From Solenopsis invicta (taxonomy: Eukaryota; Arthropoda; Insecta; Hymenoptera; Formicidae), in NCBI RefSeq assembly GCF_016802725.1, contig NC_052679.1, positions 13,559,463 to 13,623,462 on the forward strand: a stretch of 64,000 nucleotides of DNA, given 5' to 3'. Position numbers and translations under genes: made by a program. The notes below the pieces were generated by a model. It was given only the letters and a program-made list of their open reading frames with translations, had not been told where the DNA came from and searched no databases. Shown piece after piece: positions 1 through 13,743 of this stretch (its first letter is position 1; each line of letters begins with the position of its first letter).

Positions 1-1580
1 TCGTAAAAGATATATACCGTATAGAAAGAGACTCGGGTGTATTAGAATAACCTACTTTCCTCTACTAACCCTGTTTTTACTAACCTTCATATTTCCTATA
101 TATTGAATAATTATATTGAATAAAACATGTTTTATTTGTATAATATATTGTTTCTCAAAATTGTCAGCGCGTAAAATATATAATTTACATTACATATACT
201 ACAGGTTTCCAGTACTAGCAGTGAATTTTAGAACATAACTATCGTTAATATCAATCCGATGCGGATACGCGAACACTTAAAAATAAAATATGAACCGTGT
301 CGAAAATATGAATCGTGCAGAGCCGATGATGACATATCTTAAATATAAATTTTCAGATTTGGAATTTATATCTCAATATTTCCGCTTTTATGACACGCGT
401 AAAAGCAATAAAAACATTTTTATTATATAATTGAAATCTAAACTATCGGTGGAGCGTACTCAGAACTTGTTCAGTAAAGCCATTAAGATGTGATAATCCC
501 AGGTATTCGCAAGTCACTAATTTGTATACACGGTACCATCTCTCACTGCCCTCGGTTGCCTCACATTGCGTGATGTATTAGCGTTTTAGATACATTTTTT
601 GTTTTATTGCTTTAACTTTATAAAAATTTAATTTTTAATGCCATTATTATTATTATTAATATAAAATAAAAGTACTATTCATAAATATAGCGAGATTTAA
701 AAACCCCTGTTTATATTGTTTTAGATTTTGCATTCGTTTGTACTGATTTTAAACCAATGATTCAAGGTTATTTTAATCTACATGTGATTATCGTTAAACT
801 TAAAATAAATCAATTATCACACATAAACAAAATGGTGATTAAACAGATATGAAAATTTGCAAAATTTTTTTAAACTTTGTAATTTGTAGAAAAGAAATTT
901 TCAAGATATTATAAAAAAACCTAGTTTTAAACATAATTACAAGTATTATGAATAGTTTGCTTCAGAAGTTGATCGGTTCAGTAATTTTTAAAAAAGCCTG
1001 TGGAATAATGTTAAAAAACATGGATTCGAGGAAAATGCATTTAAAATTTTATAAAAGGTTTGCATACAAAAAGCATGAATTATCTTTTTTTGATATATCA
1101 GTAGCCGGCAGATCCACAAAATACATCTACCTCTTTCTCTTTTGATATATTGTTAGGGGACAAAAAGCTTGGTTTTCATTAGAAACAAATTAATAAAAAT
1201 CTTAGGCATTATTCTATATCTGTCGTTATGCTGCGTGAAATCATAAATCGTTTTGCTCACATGCCGCGTTCTTCAAAACAAAAACAACGATAACATACTG
1301 TTCGAATTTCATTAAATTGAATTAATTTTACAAACTAATAATATTCTTAATAATATAAAGAATAAAAATCTGATTGAAAAAATTGATTTTTTGGACCCGT
1401 CAAACTATTATAGATGCCATCTAAATGTAACAAGTTCTTTTTTTAGCGTAGTAAGCATTGAAACGTCGCAGGCTGTCTCTCTAATTGTACATTTATATTT
1501 GAAATATTTAATGGCAAAATTAAGAATGTACATAAACAGTATGTAAACTTTTACGATTACTTTAAAAAAATATTATAATT
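1..1580. other. AT-rich intergenic DNA, no gene seen
   Basis: No reading frame here resembles a known protein; the longest is 65 codons of low-complexity composition. I saw no tRNA, no inverted repeat with target duplications and no splice-bounded coding segment. Confidence 0.5.
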
Positions 1581-1582
1581 TA

Positions 1583-2345
1583 ATACAAATTGAACAAGAA
1601 TGCCTTTTACGGCCGCAGCTAGGTCTTCATGCTTGTATTGTTTGTGTGATTTTATATACTTTCCTCAAGTTCAATGAACTGCGCGCCGAATTAATTTTTA
1701 GTCATAACACAATTCTAAATTGAACGAGATTAAGCAATATCACGTATTATTAAATATTAACCCTTTTCCCCCCTGAAAAAAACTGTAAAGAAATTATTGC
1801 GAAAAATATCACCTCAGTCAGGGTTCGAACCTGGGACCTCCCGAATCTCCGGTACGGTTGTCTTAGCCAACTCGATCACTGAGGCTGTGATGATATTTCT
1901 CGCAATAATGGACTATAAGTTAGAACGCTTTCCAAAGCAGCGTGACTTTTAAAGTAGTAGAGAAAGATATTTTGACCGTTGCTGTATCAATACAAATTGA
2001 ACAAAAATGCCTTTTATGGTCACAGCTAGGTCTTCGTGCTTGTATTGTTTGTGTGATCTTAAATACTTTTTTCTAGTTCAATGAACTGAATATTTTTTGC
2101 AATAATTTTTTTACAGCTTTTTCAGGAGGGGGAAGAGTTAATATTTAATAATATATGATATTACTTAATCTTGTTCAATTTAGAATTGTGTTATGACTGA
2201 AAATTAATTTGGCGCGCAGTATCATTGAACTTGAGGAAAGTATATAAAATTACACAAACAATACAAGCACGAAGACCTAGCTGCGGCCGTAAAAGGTATT
2301 TTTGTTCAATTTGTATTGATACAGCAACGGTCAAAATATTTCTTT
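1583..2345. mobile_element. Inverted-repeat element with tRNA-like core
   Basis: The left arm (about 1583-1808) and the right arm (about 2090-2345, reverse complement) share long blocks: the segment around CGGCCGCAGCTAGGTCTTC, TTGTATTGTTTGTGTGAT, GCGCGCC, and TAACACAATTCTAAATTGAAC. A third, direct copy of the outer block lies at about 1988-2090. The tRNA-like sequence at 1811-1885 sits between the arms and is itself flanked by a short inverted repeat around TTATTGCG. No coding capacity. I could not fix a target duplication, so the exact ends are uncertain. A fold-back or MITE-like element that captured a tRNA-derived sequence is the simplest reading. Confidence 0.6.
1811..1885 (-). tRNA. tRNA-like sequence (tRNA-derived, likely not functional)
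   Basis: Read on the minus strand this 75-nt segment begins GCCTCAG and ends CTGAGGT, giving a 7-bp acceptor stem with one G-T wobble. It contains a perfect box B (GGTTCGAACCC) and a box A-like stretch (TGATCGAGTTGGCTAAG). The T stem has one mismatch and no clean anticodon stem-loop can be drawn, so I cannot assign an amino acid. Its position inside an inverted-repeat element suggests a captured tRNA or a SINE head rather than a working gene. Confidence 0.4.
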
Positions 2346-2794
2346 CTACTTTATTATAATTTATTTTTACTTAGTTAAAACATTAGCGACCTTATAGAAT
2401 CGAAATAAATACAACAATTTTAAAAAATTGTTATGTTCAGTAATGTAAGTCACTTTTGGTGGAGATTACATAGATCTTTACATCCTTAAGACAGAGCATT
2501 GTATCGTGTGCACCTGTCGATTCATCTCAGCAGGTGCGCACAATATGTGGTAGAGATGAACGACTGGAGGCAGGTTTCGCATACAATACATTCTTGGAAT
2601 GTTTCGACCGGGCCGGCTGGATTACACGCGTCTTTGTAACGGTGTTTTCCGCTCGAGCCGGTGTGCGATAGATCCCACGCTAATAATTCCCTCTCGGCAC
2701 CGTTTCAGAATGCTTTAATGTGACAACGTTGTCTCACCATCTTTCTTTCAACGTCGACCTCAACGTCAACCACTGTCTGTTACACACGCATCTT

Positions 2795-2924
2795 CACGCA
2801 CACGCACACGCACACGCACACGCACACGCACACGCACACGCACACGCACACGCACACGCACACGCACACGCACACGCACACGCGCACGCGCACGTACGCA
2901 CGCACGCACGCACGCATGCACGCA
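2795..2924. repeat. CACGCA hexamer microsatellite
   Basis: About 130 bp of nearly perfect CACGCA units, grading into CGCA/CGCACG at the right end. It produces a spurious His-Ala repeat frame at 2720-2983, which I do not regard as a gene. Confidence 0.95.
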
Positions 2925-2929
2925 AGAGT

Positions 2930-3560
2930 GCACTAAGAAAGCAATTTATATTTGCAATTGCACACGTTCTAGTATCGTATTAAAATTAAAAATTAGTTGC
3001 AATAATGTATTAATTCTTTAAACAGATAAGAGCTAATGAACGTCTTCAAAAGTATTTATTATAAGTTAGTACAAGAAACATAAAGTTAATTTTTGTCATA
3101 AAGCGACATCTATATTATAGGTGTTATACGGCAAGAAAAAAATTAAAATAGATTTAATAGAAATATTTATTTAAAATAAAAAATTTGTAAAATGTACTAT
3201 TTCATATAAGTATTTTGTGTAGTAAATATAAAAATTTATCTTCCAAATTACAATGATTAATAATAACAAAAACGAAATCCCGTAGGGTCTACTCTTAAAC
3301 ATTACATAATTATCTCTAATTTTATTTGTAACTAATTTTTTAATTGAAAAATTGAAAAATTCTTGACCATTTAAATGTAATTTTAGCTTCTTAAATGTTA
3401 GCAGTTAAAAATGTTATCCTTTGTTACAAGCCATGTAACAAACAATGGCCATAACAATAAATGTGTAAGTTAATCTTATTTAACAAATACATTGTTTAAA
3501 ATGGTATACATATTAAAAAAATTGATATACATATATTTGTTCTTTTTAATTAGGAAGTTG

Positions 3561-3608
<48 letters not shown>

Positions 3609-5390
3609 TAATATTATAATAAACTATATAATACTAAATAATAATGTATATTTAAACTTGAAACGAACTTTTATAAAAACGATATTTCTCTAAATTTTAA
3701 AACCTAACCCACTTCGTCACCAGTTTTTGTTACACTAAGTAAACGCATTGAAACCAGTTTTAATTTTCCAATCCTTGTTTATATACTTTTTATGATAAAT
3801 CTTTTTATACTCTTAAAGCACGTTTTTAAGTGGTAAATTTAAAAGTGGGCCTTATTTAGTGCTGGGTTTTATTTGTCTCAAGTATCTTATATCTGTCCAA
3901 TTAGAAAAATAGTATACCGGAAAAAAATCGTATTCTGTCAATAAAACAGGACTTTAGGATCCCCATTACACTGAGAAAAATATTTGGTGAGATAGACCAA
4001 ACGTTTAATTAAATAGTGACCATGTGAATTTCATAGTAATAATTAAGTATTAAACATTTGACCAAACAATTGTTTTTGTACAACTTGTAACTAAATGGTT
4101 CGTCAAATGTAACTAAGTTTTAGATATCAGGAACTACAAAATTCATTTAATCGTTATTTAACTAAATGTTTGATTAATATTTCTTTTAGTATAAAAATAA
4201 AAAAGAGTATTATCAAATTTCTTCACCTCTAGATAATTTCATCCATGAGATATCTTTTAGAGAATTTGGTAACTTCTAATGAATTTATTACATTTTGTAT
4301 TAGATATAATAGTATGAAGAATAGTTGTCCGTTAGTTGTACGTTATTGGAGAATTTAGTAAAGAAAACGAATTTTGGATTATTAGATGGATATCTTTATC
4401 CATAAGATAGCTATTGAAGGTATGAAGAAATTGAAGATAAATTAATAATAGAAAATTCAGATAACTTTGTAACATATCAAAATGTAAGGTACATATCTTA
4501 CTTTGAATAAACGTATACATATATAGGTGACAAATACTATTTATTTTTTATTTATTCAATTGTTATTTATATAAAATTCTTATTTCAAAAAATATTTTTT
4601 AATAAATATATCCTTTAAATAAATATTTCTACTACCATGTTCTATTACAACTTTTTATTTTTCTCAACAATATTATTTGCTATTATTTAATATGTGTTCG
4701 AAATTTTTCTTTGAATGCATTACTATTGCTTTTGATACACTGATTTCTCACGGTATCATTCTCAAGCGCATTAACTCGGCGTACCAATCTCACACTAGTT
4801 TTCTTTTCCTCTTTTCAGCAGCATCAACATAATTTTTTTTCTTTTTTGTCCTAAATGCATACTGTCTATCTATGTGATTTGTTTCATTTCAATATCAAGT
4901 CGATCGTTGTGTTGTTTACGATATTCGAACGACGGCAGGATTCTATCTCTCGTCGATCGTTATTCCAGTCAATCTCTTCAGCGTAGCAATCATGATTCTA
5001 TGCTGTTGGCAGATGACATTCACAATTTATCTAAACTTATTTTCTATCCGCGTATATAAAAGTGTCACTAATGAAATTGTATCAATTATCTAAACGTTGC
5101 ATTGCATTATTTTTAAAAAATGTGGTTATCATTAAATCCTACCGAAACAGTGAATTTTGACACTGTATAATTAAAAGATATCTTTTTTTGTTCTCATTTT
5201 AACAATCACAGTTATGAATACAATTATGAACATTTGCCTAATAAATTTTCTTATTAGAGACATTAAAAACTTAATAAATTGAGCACTTTTAGTAAGACTA
5301 TAATTTTAGATTGATTACAATCTTTATATTTGTTAAACGTGATATGAAATGATGATTGAGGTAAAATGTGTAAAAGTGTGTGTTAATTGC
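2930..5390. other. AT-rich intergenic DNA with a TA microsatellite
   Basis: No coding segment recognised. A pure TA run occupies about 3563-3602. A MITE-like end (CACTGAGAAAAATA) occurs near 3968, but no convincing partner was found. Confidence 0.5.
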
Positions 5391-5393
5391 AGA

Positions 5394-5580
5394 TTCATGT
5401 CCGAAAAGAACTTGGTGAAACATTCATCGCTGCGAACCGGGTCAAGATAGCGTTACCAGGTTTGGCTCCTCTTCATCTGGCCGTTTAATACTCGACAGCC
5501 GTACAGCGATAAGCTTTATAAATTCTCCGGAACACGATCGTGCACTGCGTACCGACAAACGTACCGCTTAGTGCCGGAGG
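5394..5580 (+). other. Possible exon bounded by splice-like signals
   Basis: This block is GC-richer than its surroundings. It follows TTAATTGCAG (acceptor-like) and ends GCCGGAG|GTAATG (donor-like). One frame is open for 31 codons from the acceptor to a TAA, with no family match. It could be a terminal coding exon, an untranslated or non-coding RNA exon, or chance. Confidence 0.2.
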
Positions 5581-5582
5581 TA

Positions 5583-8500
5583 ATGATCAGATATTAATAT
5601 AAGGTGAATGTGTGACTGCCAAATTTCCAACCTAATATACCATTTATATAATACGTTTGTATGATATTATCGCGAAAGTAATTCTTTATCAAAAATGGTT
5701 ATCTTTAATGAATGTTTCTTTTTTTATCCACATCAAGGAGTAGATCAAATATACGTAGATATTTTTATTTTAATTCATTTATTTTTTCTAGAAAAGATAG
5801 ACATAATAAATATATAAACAAATATCTAGTCGACACAAATTATCGTTATATTACATCTATGTTAAATTTTTGCGTCAACAATATAATGTGCCAATACATA
5901 AGTTACGTTACATTTATATGTCAACAATAATATAACACTTGTATTGTTGACTGCGAAATTTTAACATAAATATAATATAGATTTAAATATAGGTATAATA
6001 TAATGATGTGTCGATTGGTTATAATACAAATGTACATTGATAGCATTATTAAAAAGAATTCTGTATTTTTGTTTTGACTGTTTATACAGCAACATGTAGA
6101 AACTTTACAAAAACTTAGAGAATGTTTCTGGTATGTTCTGAAGTGTCAAACTTTGTATACTTACTACGAGAATTTATTACTACGTCTTTCAAGAATTGTG
6201 CAATTAACGATTCCAATTTATCTTTAAAATGTTTGTAGTAGCTTACATCTTCCAAAGTATTAATTCTTATGTATGAAATCATCACTTTCCTTTTTTTATA
6301 TGTCCGATTGTATTGTAGAACACAATGGAGAATGAGGGTACAATTCATCTGGATAAACTGCGTAAGAATCGTAATAAGCGCACAACGTCACGCTGATATT
6401 GCAACAATTTTATACATACGTTAATCTCGTAGATAATGTATCCTGCTTATATTAATACATCGCATCTCGTTAAAATAGAATAGAAAGGAAAGTATCACGG
6501 TGTCAATTTGATGACAGAGAATAGATTGCATCATTAATTCGTTTCTTATATGATTCGATTATGCTCCGTACCGTTATATCTCATCTACAGTTAATTCCAC
6601 ATAAAATTACATATGTATGATACAATGCAGAAATCTCGTATCGATTGTATCGTACTCGCGCGCACGGCACAATTAAAGTTATTACGAAATATAAACGCGA
6701 TAATTAACCGCGTATTGATCGGCCAATGACACTAGACATGTTGAAATTTACCGTTTCGTTCGAGTACGGTACAGCCTTCGAATTATCCATTTAATCGCAG
6801 CTCTTTCTTTCTCACTGCTGTATGCGTTGTGTGTGCTCGGGAATTTATTACTTGACAAATCGAAAAAGATGCGGGAGCGAAACGGGCTTACCGATGCGGC
6901 AGGCAGAGCTATTCGATCCACGAGTCGTAACCGCGTGCGTAATTGACTTTACGATCCATTCACCGCGATCGAGATCAGTTATGTTAACATTAACTGTTAA
7001 TGCGACCCAATGATTATCGTTGCGACGGAAACGACCGGAGACAGCCATCGTGTGCGGAATGTCTGCCCGATGAGAAATAGCGCATGTAGAAAACATGTAC
7101 ACGTGTGCACGTCACGCGTGTTCATACGCGATATGATTATAGATAAATACGGGGTAAGAAATGTGGCGGTTGTATAGTTATCGACACCTTAGCGATAAAT
7201 GCGCTTTCGTGAGTTCCCCTATTATAAATGTACAGAAAAGCGATTTATTATACAATATCTGTTTCTGTGAATATTCGAAAATATATTTGTTGTTGAACAT
7301 ATTTTAATTTGCTATAAATAAAAAGTAGGGAAAATAACAAAATAATTATTTTTCTTTGCAATTCAAGGCTTTCTCGCATTCGTAAAATAGTGCGCACGTG
7401 GGAACGATAGAATATCGGGCTTAGATCTCGCGTGCGCATGAGAACGGCCAAATATTAGAAGTATTAGTTAACTGTATAACTAAAGTTATTTTGCGTACGC
7501 AGAAACATCTTTACGGATCATCATAGATATTTGCTAGCATATTTCTTAATGGGTCAAGTTTCATGGAATAGTTGGTGTAATTTAGACATCCGTTATGAAG
7601 TTTTTTCGACCATGTTAGTATTGTTTCATGGATGACTACTTATAAGTATATATATATAGTTCTCTCTCTCTCTCTCTTCTCCTATTGACATGTTACTGAT
7701 GAATGTCTATAATCGATTATATTTAATTTACACGTATCACTGCTACGAGGTATAGATACACACAGAGAAATGTTTTGAATAAAAAAAATTAAACATATGT
7801 TTGTAAATTGACAATATAGAATAAACTTTTTCTTGCGCACTGATAACAGCGCTGACTTTCATTAGCCTTTGCAATATTTTTCGTTTAAGTCTGAAGAGTC
7901 TCATAAACTGTAAATTGCATTAAAGAAAAAATTAGTTTGAATCAAAGAAATTTGTGTATTGCTGTACAGTTAAAGACAAATTTTTTTTATTTAAAAAAAT
8001 TTTTTCTTTTTTCTTTTATTAAAATTAAAAAAATAGTTTGGTTGTATAACACAAACCTTTTCTTTTACATGAACAAATATACTTATAGGTAATTTTAAAA
8101 TACATATAAATTTTAGAACAACTAAATTACTGCTAACGTTTTTGTCAATGCTTCCTTTGGATTAAAAAATTATTTTAATAAAACAAACAATTTGAATAAA
8201 TTTATTTTAAAAGGCTAATACCGTCATATTTTGAAATCAATTAAATTTTTATTTTCCTCAAAGGTATTTTCACTTCAACTTAAAAAAACCAAGTAAAGAA
8301 ATGATTTCATCAGTTTAAAGATAACTTTTCTTTGGATGTAGAATAACTCTGATATACATATATGCCGAATTTATCTAGAACTTAATTTATTTACTATATT
8401 TTACAAAAAATCAAATTACACCAATAAAAACTTCATGACATTTGCTATCAAAATGAATTCAAAATGCAAAATATATGTTTTTTTACAACTCCTAAAATTT

Positions 8501-9625
8501 AGGTTAAATACGAAAAACATCACGACATAAACTTTTTAAATCTCTCATTATGTCATCGACAAAAAGTCTGTATAGATTAATATCACAAAGAGACGTTCTC
8601 AGCCAGACTTTTATCATATTTTTCTAACCACCTGCTACGCCATAAATTTGACACAATTTACAGTCTTGTAGACAAAACAATTCTGCAATCCTTTTTCTCA
8701 CCAGAAAAATCGTGAGCTTTGTATTAAGATTTTGCTTAATTGGTGATCATATTCAATAAATCTCTTTGGATATGACATCACTCACTAATTCAAAAAGTAA
8801 ATGTGCAATAATCCAAAATTCCGCTCAAAAATAAAACAATTAACGATTTTTTACGTAAGTAAATTGTTGATATTTTTACAAGCAGTAAATTGTTAATATT
8901 CTTACAAGCAAAGCCTTATTTTGCAGTATGAAAAATTAAAATAAACGTTTTCAATTTGATAATTGTCTTTCTGCCCCTCCTCCCTCCCCCCCCCCTTTTC
9001 CTCAAATGTCAGTGAACTCATTCAGATGTCCATGTTATTAACTATTGAAATATACGCATGTTCAATACATGTTATTCCCACACTCAAGCTTATGTTCAAA
9101 AATTACAAATTGACTATCTATGCTCTTGTTAATACCGTTACGATGTTCGGTCCCCTCTTCAGTTTTCCCCCTGTTTGATCCACATAGATTGCATCACGAT
9201 TTTAATATTTTGTTTTGTAAACTGTATTTTTTACTAGGTCGGTAGAGAATCTTTGGCTGCTCTAATTATACCAGTAAACGTATTAATGGTATAGTATGCC
9301 ATTTTCACAACTTTAGTTGCATTCTTAAATCTCTCAGACACATTTTTGTATATGGAATAGTAAACTATTAAACTTTTTTTGCATTTCTGTTCACATTCTA
9401 CGTTCTCATTTTGTTTGAGAGCGTTTTTATGATATAAAGGCGATGAATTTTTAACAGAGTTTTGAAAATAAAACTCGTTGGATAATTATTTTCTAATAAA
9501 ACAGATTCACACTAATAATTCAAGACTTTATTGAGAAAATTCTGAATGAGAAAAAAAAAGTTCTATATGTATCAGTCTAAGATCGTATCTCATTTTTGAG
9601 AAAGAGAGCGTTGAGACAAAAAAAA
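5583..9625. other. Intergenic DNA, no gene recognised
   Basis: Only short, low-complexity frames. A TA/CT simple repeat lies at about 7650-7680. The block at about 7835-7915 resembles 41325-41405 (shared CGCTGACT...TAGCCT and GAGTCT blocks), so it is probably a fragment of a dispersed repeat. Nothing else can be supported. Confidence 0.45.
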
Positions 9626-9906
9626 ACTAACAAGGAAAGGGACGGAAGTATCCGCCTCAGATTAAAACGAATTTTTAATATGATGTAGTACAGATAAAGA
9701 TAAGGGACACGTATTTTTTTATACGTGCCCTAATGCCCTTTTAAGGGTGAAACCCCCCTTTGAAGAAAATCGGTTTCTTTCTTTCAAAGCGTGTATCATC
9801 GAAACTATAAGAGATAGAGAAAAATGTTTTGAATGAAAGTTAAATAGCTGCAAGAGTACTTTATAACATTAATAAAATTTGTTTAAAATTTTTTTAATAC
9901 TTTTCC

Positions 9907-10302
9907 CGAGGGGGAATTCACAACCCAAAATTTTGTACACCAATGCCGATTTTTGGCATTGCTGTAAAACACTGCCGACATTTTTGTACACTGCCGACAA
10001 TGCTTATTGTTAGTCAATGCCTACAATGCCGTCAATCCTATATTAAAATTAAGGCAATGCCATGCAATTATGAACACTACCGCGTGCCCATTATCATACG
10101 CCAATGCCTGCACAAGAATTCTAAAGCTTTCCCGAAGTATTCAAAAATTTTTGTGCTCAACCCCATGATCGACTCTGAAGTGAGCTTACCACTCCCCAAC
10201 CACTGACGACAATGCCGTCAATATTATAGGTCACTGCTTACTTTTTTCGGCAGTCCACTGCCGAAATTTTGTACACCAATGCCGGCTGTGAATTTCCCCT
10301 CG
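9907..10302. mobile_element. Nested 396-bp MITE with 8-bp target duplication
   Basis: The ends CGAGGGGGAATTCACAACC and (reverse complement) CGAGGGGAAATTCACAGCC differ at two positions. Perfect 8-bp copies of ACTTTTCC flank it (9899-9906, 10303-10310). The second copy of the host element (near 36580-36600) lacks the insert, which confirms the boundaries. The interior is rich in the word CAATGCC and its relatives in both orientations. No coding capacity. The 8-bp duplication fits a hAT-like or P-like mobiliser. Confidence 0.85.
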
Positions 10303-10435
10303 ACTTTTCCCCACCACCTACCAATTTTTTCAAAATATTTATTTTTTTTTATAAGCAAAATAAAGCTTATTTTATTACGAATTCAATGGTATATGTCGGA
10401 GTTATGATACGACTTTTCCATTTTCCAAAAATAAT

Positions 10436-11259
10436 CAGTGTCCACTCAAAATTTAATCTATTCCATGAAAATCCAGGATTTTACAGGAATTTTTATTAAA
10501 ATTTTAGGCAAAATTAGAGAATTTTTGCAGTTTTGAAATAAATTGATTTTATTCAACACGTACTGTTTAACATACTTTAAATACATAATCACAAGAAAGA
10601 AAGTTGAGATTTGAATATTAAATTAGAAAGTCCCAAAGAAAACAATATCAACTAATACCATACAATAATCTGTCTACAATATGTATATAGATCTAGCTAT
10701 CAGAAGTATCGAATTCGAAAAATTATAAAACATACAACGCTAATTTAGCATAAATATAAAATATTACATTAATTGAATAATATATATTGAGGAACGAAGG
10801 AATTAATATTAAATTATTAATTATACAAGTGTTGGTAATAAAACTCAACAGTCATAAAACTTTTTCGTAAAAACTTAAACATTGAGATATCAAATTTACG
10901 AACTACAAAAAAATATTTAATATAAATCTTTTTTAAGAAAAAATAGTTTAAAAACTATATAAACATAACTTATATAAAATTGTAATAACAAACGTAATTT
11001 ATGCATTTAAAAAAAAGCTAAATAATATTTATATATAATTATTTATATATAATTTTAGTAAACTATATTTAAAAATATGTAAGAAATTATTTTGTCAGAA
11101 ACATATAAAATTTAAATTTAGAAGTAAAACTTTAAAAAATTTTAAGATTAACGATCAAATTAATTAAATTTTCAGGAAAATCTAGGATTCCAGGGGGCAC
11201 AATGTGAAATCCATGACTTTCCATGATTTTTCAGATTTTTCCAGGTAGTGGATACCCGG
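10436..11259. mobile_element. hAT-like non-autonomous insert in copy 1
   Basis: The left end CAGTGTCCACTC and the right end GTGGATACCC are degraded versions of the ends seen in the other copy (CAGGGTGTCCACT and AGTGGACACCC). Both sides carry ATAAT. The CCATGAAAATCCAGGATTTT-type subterminal sequence is repeated inversely near the right end. The same insert occupies the same place in the second copy of the host element, so the insertion predates amplification of the pair. Confidence 0.6.
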
Positions 11260-12857
11260 ATAATTTAAAAATCACTCCATAACGCATGGTACGTCTACCC
11301 ATCCATGTATACGATGTTACTTCACAATAAAACGGATTTGTCTTATATGGCGTTGACTAGAGCATTGAAAACAAATCAATACAATACAATAAATATTGAA
11401 ATAATAGTTTTGTAATAATAATAATAATGATAGTAATAATAAAACAATAGTGACTTTTTTTAAACCTCTAAAATTAGTCAAATTTTTTTTATAATATGTC
11501 ACAGTATGATACGGAAAACAAATTTTAAATAAAGGAATTATTATTTATTCATAACTTGTTTTTAATTGCAAATATTTCTCTTGGTTACTTCAAAATAAAA
11601 TGATATCACACTGAACAATAACAATAATTACGGTGTAAGACATTAATTTTTTGTGTACAAAATAATAAATATAATAAATGTAATATTTATTTACTAGTCT
11701 ATATGATTTAACTAAAACATTTGTTCTCTTCAGCATTTTACAGACAAGGAGACTTGATTTACAAAAAATTATTATTTACATATTCCATTCCTTTACTACT
11801 ATGTAATGCCAGTTTATCAACTAATAACAAGTGAACTAATATAAAATTAATTTAAAAATTAGTTAGAAATTTCAGCATTTATACTGCATTTATACAATTC
11901 AATTTGTGTTTATTGTATACAAAATTTGATTAGTGTAAAAATATGCACATCGAAGTCACTTGGCGCATGCCTTTGAATCATCTCACATCTTGAAATTTAA
12001 TTTTTACGTCTCAGTAGTATTGACCTTAATATGTATACATTTAAGTGTTATGTATATATCGCAACATAACTTTGTCATGTATCATTGAATTTGTAATAAA
12101 ATAAGCTTTATTTTGTCTATAAAAAAAAATAAAAATTAAAAAAAAATAGGTAGCTGGTGGGGAAAAGTATTAAAAAAATTTATTTTTAAATTTTATCATT
12201 GTTATAAAGTACTCTTCGAGCCATTTAACTTTCAATTAGAACATTTTTCTCTATCTTTTATAGTTTCGACGATACACGCTGTAAAAGAAAAAAACCGATT
12301 TTCTTCAAAGGAGTGTTTCACCTTTAAAAGTGCATTAGGGCACGTATAAAAAAATACGTATCCTTTATTTTTATTCGTACAACATATTAAAGGCTTATCG
12401 AAATTGGAGGAAGCGCACGAACGCGCGGACGGATGCGCGTACCATGCGTATAGAGAGGTTTTTAATTATCTTTGGAAAATGGGAATGTTGCATCGTAACT
12501 TTATCATATACCGCTGAATTTGTAATAAAATAAGCTTTATTTTGCTTATAAAGAGAAATAAAAATTTTGAAAAAAATAGGTAAATGGTGTGGGAAATAAA
12601 AAATTTAAAAAGAAATTTTTTTCGCTGTTACAAAGTACTCTTCAAGCCATTCAACTTTTGTTTAGAACATTTTTCTCTATCTCTTATAGTTTCGACGATA
12701 TACTCTTTGAAAGAAGAAAACCGATTTTCTTGCAAAAAGGTGTTTTACTCTTTAAAATTGAGATTACATACGTATAAAAAAATACGTGTCCCTTATTTTT
12801 ATCTGTACTGCAACATAATAAAAACTCGTTTTAATTTTTCCGTCCCTTTCCTTGTAA

Positions 12858-13740
12858 GATAGTCTCCTTGAAAATATTGGTTTCTGATCAACCAAATAAT
12901 ATTTTGTTATTATTTATAATAATTGTAGTGTCTAGCATTTCTGCAATATTTAAAAATTTAAATTTCTTTAAATAAAAATAATAAGAATTTTTATATATTA
13001 TAGATTCAAGACTGCAAACTGTATACAACAAATTAAATATAAGATAGGCTGAGACGGTCATAGCAAAATCTTCGGGTTGAAATAATAATTCTTATGTTTC
13101 TATTTATTTCAAATTGCACGTTACTTTTAGAATTGAATAGAAACATAAAAAATATTATTTCAGCACGAAGATCTTGCTATAACTGTTGTGACCTATCTTA
13201 CATTCAATTTTGTGTTATTATAATGTCTATATTATTTTCAACTTTTTTATTTTATATTAATCGCTGTTTGAAATAATTTAAAAAAATGTTTATTTGATAT
13301 TTATTTAACATTAATTTAATATTTACTTTAGATTAATTAAGATAAACGTTCAAAATTACGCCATTTTACGCAAGGACTAATTTTTAATAGATTATTTGGA
13401 AAAAAAATAAAGTGGTCTAAAACTATAAATTTTATCTAACGTAATATTGTTAATTAGCGAATACGCATATAAAAGTTGAAAAAATAAACATATTTTTATA
13501 TAGAAAAGAATTAAGTGTAAATTGAAAATGTCCTGAATTATGCCATTTAAAATTCTATGTTGTTCCGACTAATGTATATACATATGTTATGTATGATGCC
13601 ACCCTTGTGTGTTGACCACTCCCATTATATTGTACAGAAACCATATAATTATATGGTACTTTATTATTTTATCATTTCTTAAATATTAATCGTGCAAAAC
13701 TAAAACATTTTATATTATAACTCAAAATTATTTGATTTTA
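12858..13740. other. AT-rich DNA, nothing recognised
   Basis: No coding segment, RNA gene or paired inverted repeat could be supported. Confidence 0.5.
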
Positions 13741-13743
13741 TCA

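Larger units (their letters stand above)
9631..12854. mobile_element. Large non-autonomous DNA element, copy 1 (TAA target site)
   Basis: The left end (CAAGGAAAGGGACGGAAGTA) and the reverse complement of the right end (CAAGGAAAGGGACGGAAAAA) match, and both sides are flanked by TAA (9628-9630 and 12855-12857). The inverted similarity runs on through the blocks AAGGGACACGTATTTTTTTA and ACTATAAGAGATAGAGAAAAA for at least 240 bp. The right side holds two direct units of about 400 bp (near 12100-12450 and 12455-12854). The interior has no meaningful frame. A second copy lies at 35855-39308. The 3-bp TAA flank fits a PIF/Harbinger-like element, but no transposase is present to test this. Confidence 0.75.

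Noticed and set aside
2720..2983. 87-codon frame encoding a His-Ala repeat
   Set aside because: It is the translation of the CACGCA microsatellite.
3960..4670. Possible MITE with CACTGAGAAAAATA left end
   Set aside because: The only candidate partner (TTTTTCTCAACA near 4660) matches too poorly and no target duplication is visible.
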